Shown here: piece after piece, positions 36,232 through 44,832 of the stretch
How positions within the stretch are numbered: the first letter of the stretch is position 1
Layout: every line of letters starts with the position of its first letter
DNA from: Roseovarius dicentrarchi
Lineage (GTDB): Bacteria > Pseudomonadota > Alphaproteobacteria > Rhodobacterales > Rhodobacteraceae
Direction: 5' to 3'
NCBI RefSeq assembly: GCF_003316635.1
Contig: NZ_QNQP01000012.1
Coordinates: forward strand, 1 to 64,000
Length of the DNA stretch: 64,000 nucleotides
Position numbers and translations under genes: made by a program
Notes under the pieces: generated by a model
What the model saw: only the letters and a program-made list of their open reading frames with translations
The model's database searches: none
What the model was told of the DNA's origin: nothing

Positions 36232-37083
36232 ATGGTAAATGACACCGACACAGCCGAAGTCTTTGCCCCGGCCAAAATCAACATGACCCTGCACGTCACC
36301 GGCAGGCGCGACGACGGTTATCACGAACTGGATTCGCTGGTGATGTTTGCCGATATCGGGGACCGTGTCACGGTGAGCCGGGCGGATACCCCCGCGTTGG
36401 ACATGACCGGCCCCATGGCGGAAAAAACGCCAAAGGGCGATGATAACCTCGTTCTGCGTGCTGCACGTATGATGGGCACTGACGCCCACATCACGCTTGA
36501 GAAAACGCTGCCTGTCGCGGCCGGTATCGGCGGCGGATCCAGCGATGCGGCGGCAACGCTGCGTGCCCTGTCCGAGCTGACGGGCAAGCCGATCCCCGAT
36601 GATATTCTCGCTCTTGGCGCCGATGCGCCGGTCTGCTGCGCGGCCCCCGCCGGCGCCGCCCGGATGAGCGGCGTGGGCCAGATTGTGACCCCGCTGCCCG
36701 ATCTGCCCGAATTGCACGCCGTTCTGGTCAACCCGAATATCCCGGTGATGACAACCGAGGTTTTCCGCCGCCTTGCCAAACGTGACAACGCGCCCATGCC
36801 AGACCCGATTCCCAGCGGCGTTGACGCGGCGACCTTCATCGAATGGCTAAAGGCGCAGCGTAACGATTTGCAGGATGCCGCGATCGCCTGCGAGCCGGTG
36901 ATCGAGCAGGTTTTTTCGACGCTTGAGGTCACGCCGGGCTGCATGTTGGCCCGCATGTCAGGGTCCGGCGGCACCTGCTTCGGCATCTATGCCGACGCGG
37001 AAACCGCCGCCAGCGCAGCGGGCCGCCTGCAAGAAAGCCATCCCGGCTGGTGGGTTGTGGCCACGCGCCTGAATGCGACCTGA
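36232..37083 (+). CDS. ispE: 4-diphosphocytidyl-2-C-methyl-D-erythritol kinase
   Basis: A 283-residue GHMP kinase of the MEP isoprenoid pathway. Substrate Lys is in FAPAKINMTLHVTGRRDDGYHEL near residue 14; the ATP loop PVAAGIGGGSSDAAA is near 98-112. AAGGA lies 7 bases before this ATG; an earlier ATG would overlap the TPR gene by 14 bases. The next gene, though convergent, also serves isoprenoid synthesis. Confidence 0.94.
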   Translation: MVNDTDTAEVFAPAKINMTLHVTGRRDDGYHELDSLVMFADIGDRVTVSRADTPALDMTGPMAEKTPKGDDNLVLRAARMMGTDAHITLEKTLPVAAGIGGGSSDAAATLRALSELTGKPIPDDILALGADAPVCCAAPAGAARMSGVGQIVTPLPDLPELHAVLVNPNIPVMTTEVFRRLAKRDNAPMPDPIPSGVDAATFIEWLKAQRNDLQDAAIACEPVIEQVFSTLEVTPGCMLARMSGSGGTCFGIYADAETAASAAGRLQESHPGWWVVATRLNAT

Positions 37084-37102
37084 CGAAACAATAATGAGAC
37101 TT

Positions 37103-37125
37103 GCGCGCCCTGCACCGGGGCGCGC
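37103..37125. terminator. GC hairpin between ispE and the polyprenyl synthase gene
   Basis: GCGCGCCC (37103-37110) pairs with GGGCGCGC (37118-37125) around 7 bases. No T-run on either strand, so termination efficiency is doubtful. Confidence 0.4.
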
Positions 37126-38127
37126 TCAGGCGATGCGCGACACCACGTAATCGGCCAGATCGGCAAGCATGTCACGTACCGGATGCGCCGGCAGCAGATC
37201 GAGGCTTTGGTTAGCCGTCGCTGCCCATGTCAGCGCATCCTCCCGCGCTGCCTGCAACGCGCCATGCCCGCGCATCAGGTCAATCGCGTGGTCCAGATCA
37301 CCATCCCGCTGATCGCCCTTCTCTATCGTGCGGCGCCAGAAATTACGCTCTGCCTCGTCGGCTTTGGCGACGGCCTTGATGATCGGCAGAGTCAGTTTGC
37401 GCTCGCGGAAGTCATCGCCGATATTCTTGCCCGTCGCCGCGCTGTCGCCCTGAAAATCAAGCAAATCATCCGCAATCTGAAACGCGATTCCCAGCGCATC
37501 ACCATATGCGTAGAGCGCGCGGCATTGCGCATCAGGCACCCCGGCGATCACGCCGCCCACCTCCGTTGCCGCTGAAAACAGGGCAGCTGTCTTGCCGCGC
37601 ACAACTTGCAAATAGATGTCTTCGGTCGTCGCCAGATCGCGGGCTGCGGTCAGTTGCAAGACCTCGCCCTCGGCAATCGTCGCAGAGGCATTGGCCAGAA
37701 TATCCAGCACCCGCAGACTGCCGGTTTCAACCATCAGCTGAAACGACCGGGCAAACAAATAATCCCCAACCAGAATGCTGGATTTGTTATCCCACAACAG
37801 ATTGGCCGTCGCACGCCCGCGCCGTTGACTGCTTTCATCGACGACATCATCATGCAGCAAGGTTGCCGTATGGATAAACTCAACAGTTGCGGCCAGTTTT
37901 TCGTCGTTATCACCGCTGTAGCCGCAAATATCCGCTGCCGCCAACGTCAGCAGCGGGCGCAGGCGTTTGCCCCCTGCCCCAACCAGATGCGTCGTCACCT
38001 GCGGGATGCGTGGCGCGTGACGCGATTCCATTCGTGACCGGATCAGCTGATCGACCGCCGCCATCTTGGCCTCGAACCGGGCAGCCAGCCTATCATGCGG
38101 TTTACTCAGCATCTGGTCCACATTCAT
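37126..38127 (-). CDS. ispB: All-trans polyprenyl diphosphate synthase
   Basis: A 333-residue prenyl elongase making the side chain of ubiquinone. The first aspartate-rich motif is LLHDDVVDESSQRRG near residue 95, the second FQIADDLLDFQGD near 225. Small residues before the first motif permit a long chain; Rhodobacterales make ubiquinone-10, so decaprenyl is likely. Divergent from a DUF2007 gene across 57 bases. Confidence 0.92.
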   Translation of the reverse strand: MNVDQMLSKPHDRLAARFEAKMAAVDQLIRSRMESRHAPRIPQVTTHLVGAGGKRLRPLLTLAAADICGYSGDNDEKLAATVEFIHTATLLHDDVVDESSQRRGRATANLLWDNKSSILVGDYLFARSFQLMVETGSLRVLDILANASATIAEGEVLQLTAARDLATTEDIYLQVVRGKTAALFSAATEVGGVIAGVPDAQCRALYAYGDALGIAFQIADDLLDFQGDSAATGKNIGDDFRERKLTLPIIKAVAKADEAERNFWRRTIEKGDQRDGDLDHAIDLMRGHGALQAAREDALTWAATANQSLDLLPAHPVRDMLADLADYVVSRIA

Positions 38128-38184
38128 CCCGTCCGTGTCTGGCGCGCCTCGACAAGATCGCGGCGCGCGCTTAAGTCAAATGGT

Positions 38185-38406
38185 ATGAAACAGATATTGC
38201 GAACCACCGATATGGCAACCATCGCGTTCGCCCAGGCCCTGCTTCAGGGCGAGGGTATAGACTGCTTTGAAATGGACGTAAATATGAGCGTTCTGGAAGG
38301 CGGCATAGGTATTTTCCCACGCCGCCTGATGGTGCGCGCCGATGATTTCACCGATGCCGTCCGCGCCCTGCGGGACAACGGGATCGAGGTTTATGACGGC
38401 CCCTGA
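38185..38406 (+). CDS. DUF2007 small protein
   Basis: A 73-residue protein from MKQILRTTDMATIAFAQALLQGEGIDCFE. This matches DUF2007, a small ferredoxin-like alpha-beta fold proposed to bind signals. No catalytic residues are seen. The start is selected from the family; a longer frame starts at 38095 inside the divergent gene. Followed by 190 bases without a gene. Confidence 0.8.
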   Translation: MKQILRTTDMATIAFAQALLQGEGIDCFEMDVNMSVLEGGIGIFPRRLMVRADDFTDAVRALRDNGIEVYDGP

Positions 38407-38596
38407 CACGCGCGGGCGGCTGCGGTAATCCGGCGCACTAGGGTCGGCGCGACCACCGCTTGCGCTGTGCGGTCAAATGCCGCGACATTTATCCGCATTA
38501 TTCCGCCGACATGCTGCGCCTGCGGCGTGACAGACACAGAAATATATGCTGCACTCAAATCACGATATTTCGTACATACAGCAGAGGAGTGCTTTC

Positions 38597-38764
38597 ATGA
38601 GCTTGGCTTCGCACATCGAGGAACTGAAGAGAAAACATCAGGACCTGTCGACCAAAGTAGATCACGCGCAGCGCGCGCCGGGTGTCAGCAACCTTGACGT
38701 ATCCGAATTGAAGAAACAAAAACTGCGCCTCAAGGAAGAAATTGAGCGTCTTTCCGGCAACTGA
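38597..38764 (+). CDS. YdcH/DUF465 family protein
   Basis: A 55-residue helical hairpin starting MSLASHIEELKRKHQDLSTKVD. The heptad pattern continues with SELKKQKLRLKEEIERL, the hallmark of DUF465. GAGGAG precedes the ATG, fixing the start over a longer frame. The function in the cell is unknown; terminator follows. Confidence 0.85.
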   Translation: MSLASHIEELKRKHQDLSTKVDHAQRAPGVSNLDVSELKKQKLRLKEEIERLSGN

Positions 38765-38790
38765 CTTCGGATCATTTCAATGACAAACAC

Positions 38791-38820
38791 AAGGCCGACG
38801 CGGATCGCGTCGGCCTTTTT
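38791..38820 (+). terminator. Terminator after the YdcH gene
   Basis: AAGGCCGACGCG (38791-38802) pairs with CGCGTCGGCCTT (38806-38817), followed by TTT. The 12-bp stem works well on the plus strand and lies 16 bases before the end of the convergent phbB. Confidence 0.88.
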
Positions 38821-38836
38821 GCAGAACCTGCCCTTT

Positions 38837-39559
38837 TCAGACGAAAAACTGGGCGCCGTTGGCCGAAATCGTGGAGCCGTTGATAAAGCCCGATCCGTCA
38901 GCCGCCAAAAACGACACGCAGCGCGCAATCTCTTCCGGCTCACCCAGGCGGCCAGCGGGGATTTGCCCGATGATCGACTCGCGGACCTTTTCAGGAACGG
39001 CCATCACCATCTCGGTTGCGATATAGCCGGGGCAGACAGCGTTAGCAGTGATGCCCGCGCGCGCGCCCTCTTGTGCCAGGCTCTTGACGATGCCCAGATC
39101 GCCCGCCTTGGTCGCGGCATAGTTCACCTGCGCAAACTGTCCCTTCTGACCATTGATGGAGCTGATAACGATCACGCGGCCAAATTTACGCTCGCGCATT
39201 CCCGGCCAGACCGGGTGAACTGTATTGAACACGCCGGTCAGGTTGGTGTCGATGACCTGATGCCACTGCTCCGGCGTCATCTTGTGAAACGGTGCATCGC
39301 GTGTGATCCCCGCATTGGCAACGACGATATCGATGGGGCCAAGATCCTTTTCGACCTGGGCGATACCCGCCGCGCTTTCCTCGTAGTCGGCAACGTTCCA
39401 TTTGTAGGTCTGAATTCCGGTTTCGTCGGTAAACGCCTTGGCGGCCTCATCATTACCGGCGTAAGTTGCGGCGACATTGCATCCATCCGCCTTCAGCTGT
39501 TTGGCGATTGCCGCGCCGATACCGCGCGTTCCACCTGTAACGAGTGCTATTCTTGCCAT
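38837..39559 (-). CDS. phbB: Acetoacetyl-CoA reductase
   Basis: A 240-residue short-chain dehydrogenase making (R)-3-hydroxybutyryl-CoA for PHB. NADPH loop TGGTRGIG at 8-15, catalytic Ser in VISSINGQKGQF near 138, YAATKAG near 151-157. AAGGGA precedes this ATG; a longer frame would start in the TTGACA element. It is separate from phbA by 459 bases. Confidence 0.93.
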   Translation of the reverse strand: MARIALVTGGTRGIGAAIAKQLKADGCNVAATYAGNDEAAKAFTDETGIQTYKWNVADYEESAAGIAQVEKDLGPIDIVVANAGITRDAPFHKMTPEQWHQVIDTNLTGVFNTVHPVWPGMRERKFGRVIVISSINGQKGQFAQVNYAATKAGDLGIVKSLAQEGARAGITANAVCPGYIATEMVMAVPEKVRESIIGQIPAGRLGEPEEIARCVSFLAADGSGFINGSTISANGAQFFV

Positions 39560-39622
39560 GTTGAATTCCCTTCTGTCGTTTGTTCTTGCATCACAAACCA
39601 GTAAGTCTGTTACCTGATCAAG

Positions 39623-39646
39623 TGTCAACGCGCAATAATCTTGCGC
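39623..39646 (-). promoter_or_regulatory. phbB upstream control site: inverted repeat next to TTGACA
   Basis: GCGCAA (39630-39635) and TTGCGC (39641-39646) flank 5 bases. Immediately downstream on the minus strand is TTGACA (39628-39623), a possible -35. The matching -10 is weak. TTGC/GCAA halves resemble sites bound by PHB regulators such as PhaR, by memory only. Confidence 0.45.
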
Positions 39647-39802
39647 AGCCGGTTTGTGCCGTTCTTCTTTGGCACGGGCGATTCCATGCGCTGGATCAGC
39701 GCCGAGCGACGCAAAAGTCAGACCCGTCCGCGCTTGTTTGCTTCAAACCGGTCGGGATATTGGACGCCCCGAACGGTCACCATATCAAAGCGCTCCCTTC
39801 TC

Positions 39803-39816
39803 CATTTGCGCAAATG
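39803..39816. promoter_or_regulatory. 14-bp perfect palindrome in the phbA-phbB gap
   Basis: CATTTGCGCAAATG is fully self-complementary and shares the TTGCGCAA core with the inverted repeat at 39630-39646. Likely protein binding site for a dimer. No gene is seen in 39560-40018. Confidence 0.45.
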
Positions 39817-39885
39817 CAACCGTGGGCTCAATTTGGCCCGATACGGGACGCGACGCCACGATATCAAGACGGATGGATAAATGTG

Positions 39886-39918
39886 AAAAAAGCGGCCCGC
39901 AAAGCAGGGCCGCCTTTT
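39886..39918 (-). terminator. Terminator after phbA
   Basis: On the minus strand GGCGGCCC and GGGCCGC arms surround TGCTTTGC, followed by TTTTTT. It lies about 100 bases past the phbA stop and shows that phbB needs its own promoter. Confidence 0.85.
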
Positions 39919-40018
39919 GGCTGATGTGTCCGCCTATCAAGCGGGCCGTTGAGGCCTGTCCTCTACCTGTCAGATATCAAGGCAGGAAAACGTGCGGCTC
40001 AACACTGGCCGCTCGCAA

Positions 40019-41194
40019 TCAGCTGCGCTCCAAGCACATGGCTACGCCCATACCGCCGCCGATGCACAATGTTGCCAAACCCCGCTTGGCGCCGCGGCGT
40101 TTCATTTCAAACAGCAGCGTATTCAGAACGCGGCAGCCAGAGGCGCCGATGGGGTGGCCGATTGCAATGGCGCCACCATTCACGTTCACGATGGCCGGAT
40201 CCCATCCCATTTCCTTGTTGACCGCACAGGCCTGAGCGGCGAAGGCTTCATTCGCTTCGATCAGATCCAGATCGCCCACTTTCCAGCCCGCTTTCTCAAG
40301 CGCTTTCTGGCTGGCATAGATGGGACCGGCGCCCATGATTGACGGATCCAGACCCGCGGTTGCATAGCTGGCGATCCGCGCCAAAGGCTCAATACCGCGT
40401 TTCTCGGCGTTTTCCGCACTCATCAAGAGGGTCGCCGCCGCCCCGTCATTTATGCCGCTGGCATTGGCGGCGGTGACGGTGCCATCCTTGGTAAACGCGG
40501 GGCGCATTTTCTGCATGGCCTCAATCACCGCGCCGTGACGGATATATTCATCCTTGTCGATAATCGCCTCGCCCTTGCGGGACTTGACGCTGAACGGGAC
40601 AATTTCGTCATCAAAGCGCCCTGCGTTTTGCGCCTCTTCCGCCTTGTTCTGGCTCGCCAGGGCAAACTCATCCTGCATCTCGCGGCTGATTGACCACTGC
40701 TCGGCCACATTTTCAGCGGTTTGCCCCATGTGATAGCCGTTGAACGCGTCCCACAAGCCGTCGCGGATCATCGTATCGATCATCGACACGTCGCCCATCT
40801 TATGACCGGCGCGCAGATGCGCGGCGTGGGGGCTGAGTGTCATGTTTTCCTGGCCGCCGGCACAGATGATTGCAGCGTCGCCCAGCTGAATATGCTGCGC
40901 GCCCAGCGAAACCGCCCGAAGACCGGAACCACACACCTGATTGATGCTCCAAGCGGCGCTTTCCTGCGGCAGGCCGGCGTTTATATGCGCCTGGCGCGCG
41001 GGGTTTTGTCCCTGCGCTGCCGTCAGAACCTGACCAAGGATCGTCTCGGACACTTCGGCCTTGTCGATGCCTGCGCGGGCGACGACCGCTTCGAGGACGG
41101 CAGCCCCCAGATCATGTGCGGGCGTATTTGCAAACGCCCCCCCGAAAGAGCCGACAGCAGTGCGTGCGGCTGATGCGATAACGACATTGGTCAA
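40019..41194 (-). CDS. phbA: Acetyl-CoA C-acetyltransferase (beta-ketothiolase)
   Basis: A 391-residue biosynthetic thiolase condensing two acetyl-CoA. The nucleophile is Cys88 in [11 protein letters not shown]; the base pair is His in [10 protein letters not shown] and Cys in [12 protein letters not shown]. Length matches PhaA/PhbA. It begins PHB synthesis ahead of phbB. GGAGGA precedes the ATG. Confidence 0.94.
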   Translation of the reverse strand: MTNVVIASAARTAVGSFGGAFANTPAHDLGAAVLEAVVARAGIDKAEVSETILGQVLTAAQGQNPARQAHINAGLPQESAAWSINQVCGSGLRAVSLGAQHIQLGDAAIICAGGQENMTLSPHAAHLRAGHKMGDVSMIDTMIRDGLWDAFNGYHMGQTAENVAEQWSISREMQDEFALASQNKAEEAQNAGRFDDEIVPFSVKSRKGEAIIDKDEYIRHGAVIEAMQKMRPAFTKDGTVTAANASGINDGAAATLLMSAENAEKRGIEPLARIASYATAGLDPSIMGAGPIYASQKALEKAGWKVGDLDLIEANEAFAAQACAVNKEMGWDPAIVNVNGGAIAIGHPIGASGCRVLNTLLFEMKRRGAKRGLATLCIGGGMGVAMCLERS

Positions 41195-41333
41195 TTGAAA
41201 TCCTCCAACAGGTTTTCAGGCACCGGTGCCCCGACCTATCCGTCGGCGCCACCCCTGCCCGCTCCCCAAATGAATAGCGGATGCGAATGAATGCAGCAAC
41301 CGGGACGGTGGCGTGCCTCGCGCTTTGCGCCGT

Positions 41334-42176
41334 TCACGCAGATGCACGCCGTTTGTCCGGCATCTGCCAGGCGGGCTTGACCGTGGGGGCGCCATAAAAA
41401 TACCCCTGCAGGCAGTCGATTCCTATGGCTGTCAGATACGCCGCATCATCTGCGCGCTCGACGCTTTCGGCGACTGTGAACATGTCGAATTGCCGCGCAA
41501 TGGTGGCCAACGCATTTGTCAGCACCTGATTATCTGCGTTTTGGGCAATGCCCCGGATAAACTGACCGTCGATCTTGAGAATGTCGAAATAGAAATCCTT
41601 GAGATACCGAAAAGACGTAAATCCGGCGCCGAAATCATCCAAGGCAAAGCTGATGCCGCGCTGCGACAGATCTGACATGAAGCCAGTCACCAGTTCCGGC
41701 ACCAACATTGCCGAACTTTCGGTGATCTCCAGAATCAGCCGCTCACCCACCGTCGGATCCGCGTCCAGCCCCCGTTTCAGGGTGCGCATCCAGCGGCCAT
41801 AGCCGATGGACCGGGCGGACATGTTAATCGACAGACGAAGCGCGCTGTGCATCGACAGGGTGCGCAGCCCCTTTTCCAGTGCAAGGCAGTCGACGACGCG
41901 CCCTGTTTCCGTTGTTTCGATCGCGCCGATGAACTCCTTGGCCGGGATAATCCTGCCGCTACTGTCCAGAACGCGAATCAACCCTTCGTAAAATGCGACG
42001 CGGTCCACCTGCCCCGCCGGAACGACCGGCTGATAGGCAAGCATCACCTGTTTATGGCGCACCGCATCCTCCACCATCGCGATGGTGGACTGATCGCGCG
42101 CGGAGATTGCGAATGACAACGGGTCCTGGTGGCCTGCCGGCACATCCGCCCATTTCGCCTTCCGGTGGTCTGTCAT
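41334..42176 (-). CDS. EAL-domain protein (putative c-di-GMP phosphodiesterase)
   Basis: A 280-residue stand-alone EAL domain without sensor, GGDEF or membrane part. The EAL signature reads EGL (FYEGLIRVLD). Other residues needed are there: Asn in LSINMSARS, Glu in LEITES, Asp-Asp in ALDDFGAGF, Lys in ILKIDGQ, Glu in VAESVE (usually AEGVE) and Gln in LQGYFYG. Metal and c-di-GMP residues appear preserved, so activity is possible, but the altered EAL and AEGVE motifs leave it open. Confidence 0.88.
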   Translation of the reverse strand: MTDHRKAKWADVPAGHQDPLSFAISARDQSTIAMVEDAVRHKQVMLAYQPVVPAGQVDRVAFYEGLIRVLDSSGRIIPAKEFIGAIETTETGRVVDCLALEKGLRTLSMHSALRLSINMSARSIGYGRWMRTLKRGLDADPTVGERLILEITESSAMLVPELVTGFMSDLSQRGISFALDDFGAGFTSFRYLKDFYFDILKIDGQFIRGIAQNADNQVLTNALATIARQFDMFTVAESVERADDAAYLTAIGIDCLQGYFYGAPTVKPAWQMPDKRRASA

Positions 42177-42268
42177 GGGTCGCTCCGATTTGGTTATCGC
42201 CCAATTTGCGCCGTATGAGCTAAGGAAAGCTTAAAGTGAAAATTTGAATTGATGGAGTATGTCTAAAA

Positions 42269-42856
42269 ATGTGCAGACGGTGCGACTGGGCGGGGCCCGA
42301 AGACATCTACATCGCCTATCATGACACCGAATGGGGTGTGCCCGAATGGGACAGTCGCGCACTGTGGGAGAAGCTGATTCTAGACGGGTTTCAGGCCGGT
42401 CTGAGCTGGATCACAATCCTGAAAAAGCGGGACAATTTCCGCGAGGCGTTCGCCGGATTTGACCCCCATATCATCGCAGACTGGGGTGCGGCGGACGTCG
42501 ATCGCCTGCTGGCAAATCCCGGTATTATCCGCCACCGCGGCAAAATCGAGGCGACCATCAGCAATGCGCAGGCTTGGCAGAGTATCGAGGCGCACCAAGG
42601 CTTTGACACGTATCTTTGGGATTTTGTCGGGGGCGCGCCCGTGCAGAATACATGGGACCGGCAATCAGATGTGCCGCCGCACACGCCACTATCGACGCTG
42701 ATCTCAAAGGACCTGAAGCGGCGAGGATTCAAATTTTGCGGTCCGACCATCGTTTACGCGTTCATGGAAGCATGCGGACTGGTCAACGATCACCTGACCT
42801 GCTGCCCGCGCCACGCAGAGGTGGCCGGGATGGCAGAACGCCGCCCGACGGATTGA
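42269..42856 (+). CDS. tag: DNA-3-methyladenine glycosylase I
   Basis: A 195-residue HhH-fold base excision enzyme. Zinc-site features: Cys at MCRRCDW and His in AYHDTEWG at the N-terminus, His and Cys in NDHLTCCPRH at the C-terminus. LFDGFQAGLSW-like helix text appears as ILDGFQAGLSWITIL with the substrate Trp. It removes 3-methyladenine from DNA. Monocistronic. Confidence 0.94.
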   Translation: MCRRCDWAGPEDIYIAYHDTEWGVPEWDSRALWEKLILDGFQAGLSWITILKKRDNFREAFAGFDPHIIADWGAADVDRLLANPGIIRHRGKIEATISNAQAWQSIEAHQGFDTYLWDFVGGAPVQNTWDRQSDVPPHTPLSTLISKDLKRRGFKFCGPTIVYAFMEACGLVNDHLTCCPRHAEVAGMAERRPTD

Positions 42857-43054
42857 ACACATTTTCGCCACATTGGCCTGTGTAGTGGGCGCCACGCGAA
42901 AATCCCCAACATATGGGATCAATACCTTGCCGTCGTTCAGAAACATGAGCGAATTGAATACTTTATTTGGAACAAATCATGTGATACTTTACCTCGACAA
43001 ATAAAGTCAGTCGAAACAATTCGGCGGCGCGAGGCAGTAAAAAAGAGTAGTTCC

Positions 43055-44587
43055 ATGAAAACTCGGAACAGACAGTCCATGCGGCTGACGCTGTGGGTGT
43101 GTGCCACAGTCTGGATGTTCGTGATCGTCCCGCTGAGCGCGGCGGCGGCACCTTATGCAGCATATGTCGTGGACGCGAGATCCGGTAAAGTGCTGCATTC
43201 GGAAAATGCGAACGCGCGCTTGCACCCGGCGTCCCTGACAAAAATGATGACACTTTATATTGCCTTTGAGGCAATCGAACATGGCGAGATTGGGCTGGAT
43301 GACGAAGTGGTCATTTCGCGCAACGCGGCGAGCGAGCCGCCCAGCAAACTGGGCCTGAAGTCAGGCCAGCGCATCAAACTGCGCTACCTGATTCGCGCCG
43401 CCGCCGTAAAATCGGCCAATGACGCCGCCACGGCAATTGGCGAGGCGATCGAGGGATCGGAGGCCGCTTTTGCCCGCCGGATGAACCGCACGGCGCAGGC
43501 GCTTGGCATGACGCGGACCACCTTTCGCAACGCCCACGGGCTGACCGAAGAGGGACATCTGTCCACCGCACATGACATGACAATTCTGGGCCGGCACGTT
43601 TTCTACGACTATCCGGGCTACTATAACCTGTTTTCGCGGATTACGGCCGATGCCGGGGTTGGCAAAGTCTACCATACCAACCGCAAGCTTCTGCGCGCCT
43701 ATCAGGGCGCCGACGGGATCAAGACAGGCTACACCCGCGCGGCCGGTTTCAATCTGGTCGCCAGCGCCGAGCGGGGCGGCGAGCGGATCATCGCAACGGT
43801 TTTCGGTGGCCGGTCTACCGCGACGCGTAATGCGCGGGTTGCCGAGCTGTTGGATCTGGGATTCCGGCAGGCCCCCACGCGGGTCGCCGTCAACCAGCCC
43901 CGCAAGCCGAAATATATGGGCAGCGGCAGCGCCAAGGTGATTCGCGTCGCCGGAGACAACGAAGAGCAGGGCGTCGCCGGCAAGACCGTCCGTCTGACCG
44001 CCGCCGCCGCCGTCAAGGTCAGCCTGCGGCCAAAATCGCGTCCGGCGCCTGCGGCGCCAGATATTCCGGTGCTTGTCGCATCACAGGACGATATTCAAAA
44101 GGCCCTGATGGCCGCGCAAAGCGTGGAAGTGGCCGCCGTCCAGCCCGTCGCGCCCCCTGTCAAGCCGGCGCAGCCTGCCGCGGCAGCACCTGAAACGCTG
44201 GTGCAGGTGGCAGCAGCCGCCCCTGCGCCGTCCCGCGTGCCCGCATCCGTCAAACCGGTGCGCCGGCCCAGCGACCTGACCCTTGCCAGCCTTCAGGCTC
44301 CGGCAGAGGATCCGGTGCAGGAGGTCGTCACGCGCATCTCCACCTCGGGCGGCCGCAACTGGGGTATCAATGTCGGGCGCTATGGCAGCCAGTACAAAGC
44401 GCAGAAAGTATTGCTGAAAACCGCCCTCAGCGAGATGAGCACGCTGGACGGATCGCTGCGCAAGGTCGTGAACCGGTCAGGTGGATATGACGCCAACTTC
44501 ATGGGTCTGACACGGGAAACCGCCGATCTGGCCTGCCGCAGGCTGCAATCGCGCCAGATGACCTGCTTCATGATTGAGCCGGGTTAA
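43055..44587 (+). CDS. D-alanyl-D-alanine carboxypeptidase with SPOR domain
   Basis: A 510-residue peptidoglycan enzyme. A signal peptide ends near residue 32 (SAAAAPYAAYVVD). Serine-peptidase motifs: SLTK at 60-63, SAN at 120-122, KTG near 225 in DGIKTGYTRAAG. An Ala/Pro-rich linker (about 320-430) leads to a SPOR domain at the end (NWGINVGRYGSQYKAQKVL) that binds denuded glycan at the septum. The combination is common in alphaproteobacteria. Confidence 0.93.
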   Translation: MKTRNRQSMRLTLWVCATVWMFVIVPLSAAAAPYAAYVVDARSGKVLHSENANARLHPASLTKMMTLYIAFEAIEHGEIGLDDEVVISRNAASEPPSKLGLKSGQRIKLRYLIRAAAVKSANDAATAIGEAIEGSEAAFARRMNRTAQALGMTRTTFRNAHGLTEEGHLSTAHDMTILGRHVFYDYPGYYNLFSRITADAGVGKVYHTNRKLLRAYQGADGIKTGYTRAAGFNLVASAERGGERIIATVFGGRSTATRNARVAELLDLGFRQAPTRVAVNQPRKPKYMGSGSAKVIRVAGDNEEQGVAGKTVRLTAAAAVKVSLRPKSRPAPAAPDIPVLVASQDDIQKALMAAQSVEVAAVQPVAPPVKPAQPAAAAPETLVQVAAAAPAPSRVPASVKPVRRPSDLTLASLQAPAEDPVQEVVTRISTSGGRNWGINVGRYGSQYKAQKVLLKTALSEMSTLDGSLRKVVNRSGGYDANFMGLTRETADLACRRLQSRQMTCFMIEPG

Positions 44588-44610
44588 GATCCTCAAATCA
44601 GCAGGGCGAA

Positions 44611-44653
44611 ACGGACATCGGGCGCGGGGAACACTCCCGCGCCCGATGTCCGT
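44611..44653. terminator. 18-bp perfect stem between the carboxypeptidase and ccoS genes
   Basis: The arms 44611-44628 and 44636-44653 pair over 18 bases with a 7-base loop (core GGCGCGGG and CCCGCGCC). It lies between two convergent gene ends, so it is probably a shared, bidirectional terminator, although T-runs are short. Confidence 0.6.
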
Positions 44654-44673
44654 CTGGGCACTGGTCTGCGCTG

Positions 44674-44832
44674 CTATGGTTTGGGGTGGTCGTCCCACTC
44701 ATCGGACAGGATGCGGCGGCTGTCGCCTTCGGGGTCGTCATACTGATTGCTGCGCAGCGTATAGACAAAGCCCGCCAGTCCGACACCGCCCAGTAGCAGC
44801 GAGATTGGTATGAGATAGACCAGAATATTCAT
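44674..44832 (-). CDS. ccoS: cbb3 oxidase maturation protein CcoS
   Basis: A 52-residue protein: MNILVYLIPISLLLGGVGLAGF forms one membrane helix, followed by YTLRSNQYDDPEGDSRRIL. The DDPEGD motif is the CcoS signature. The ATG overlaps the ccoI stop (ATGA). CcoS is needed for a correctly loaded heme b and Cu in CcoN. Last gene of ccoGHIS. Confidence 0.93.
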   Translation of the reverse strand: MNILVYLIPISLLLGGVGLAGFVYTLRSNQYDDPEGDSRRILSDEWDDHPKP

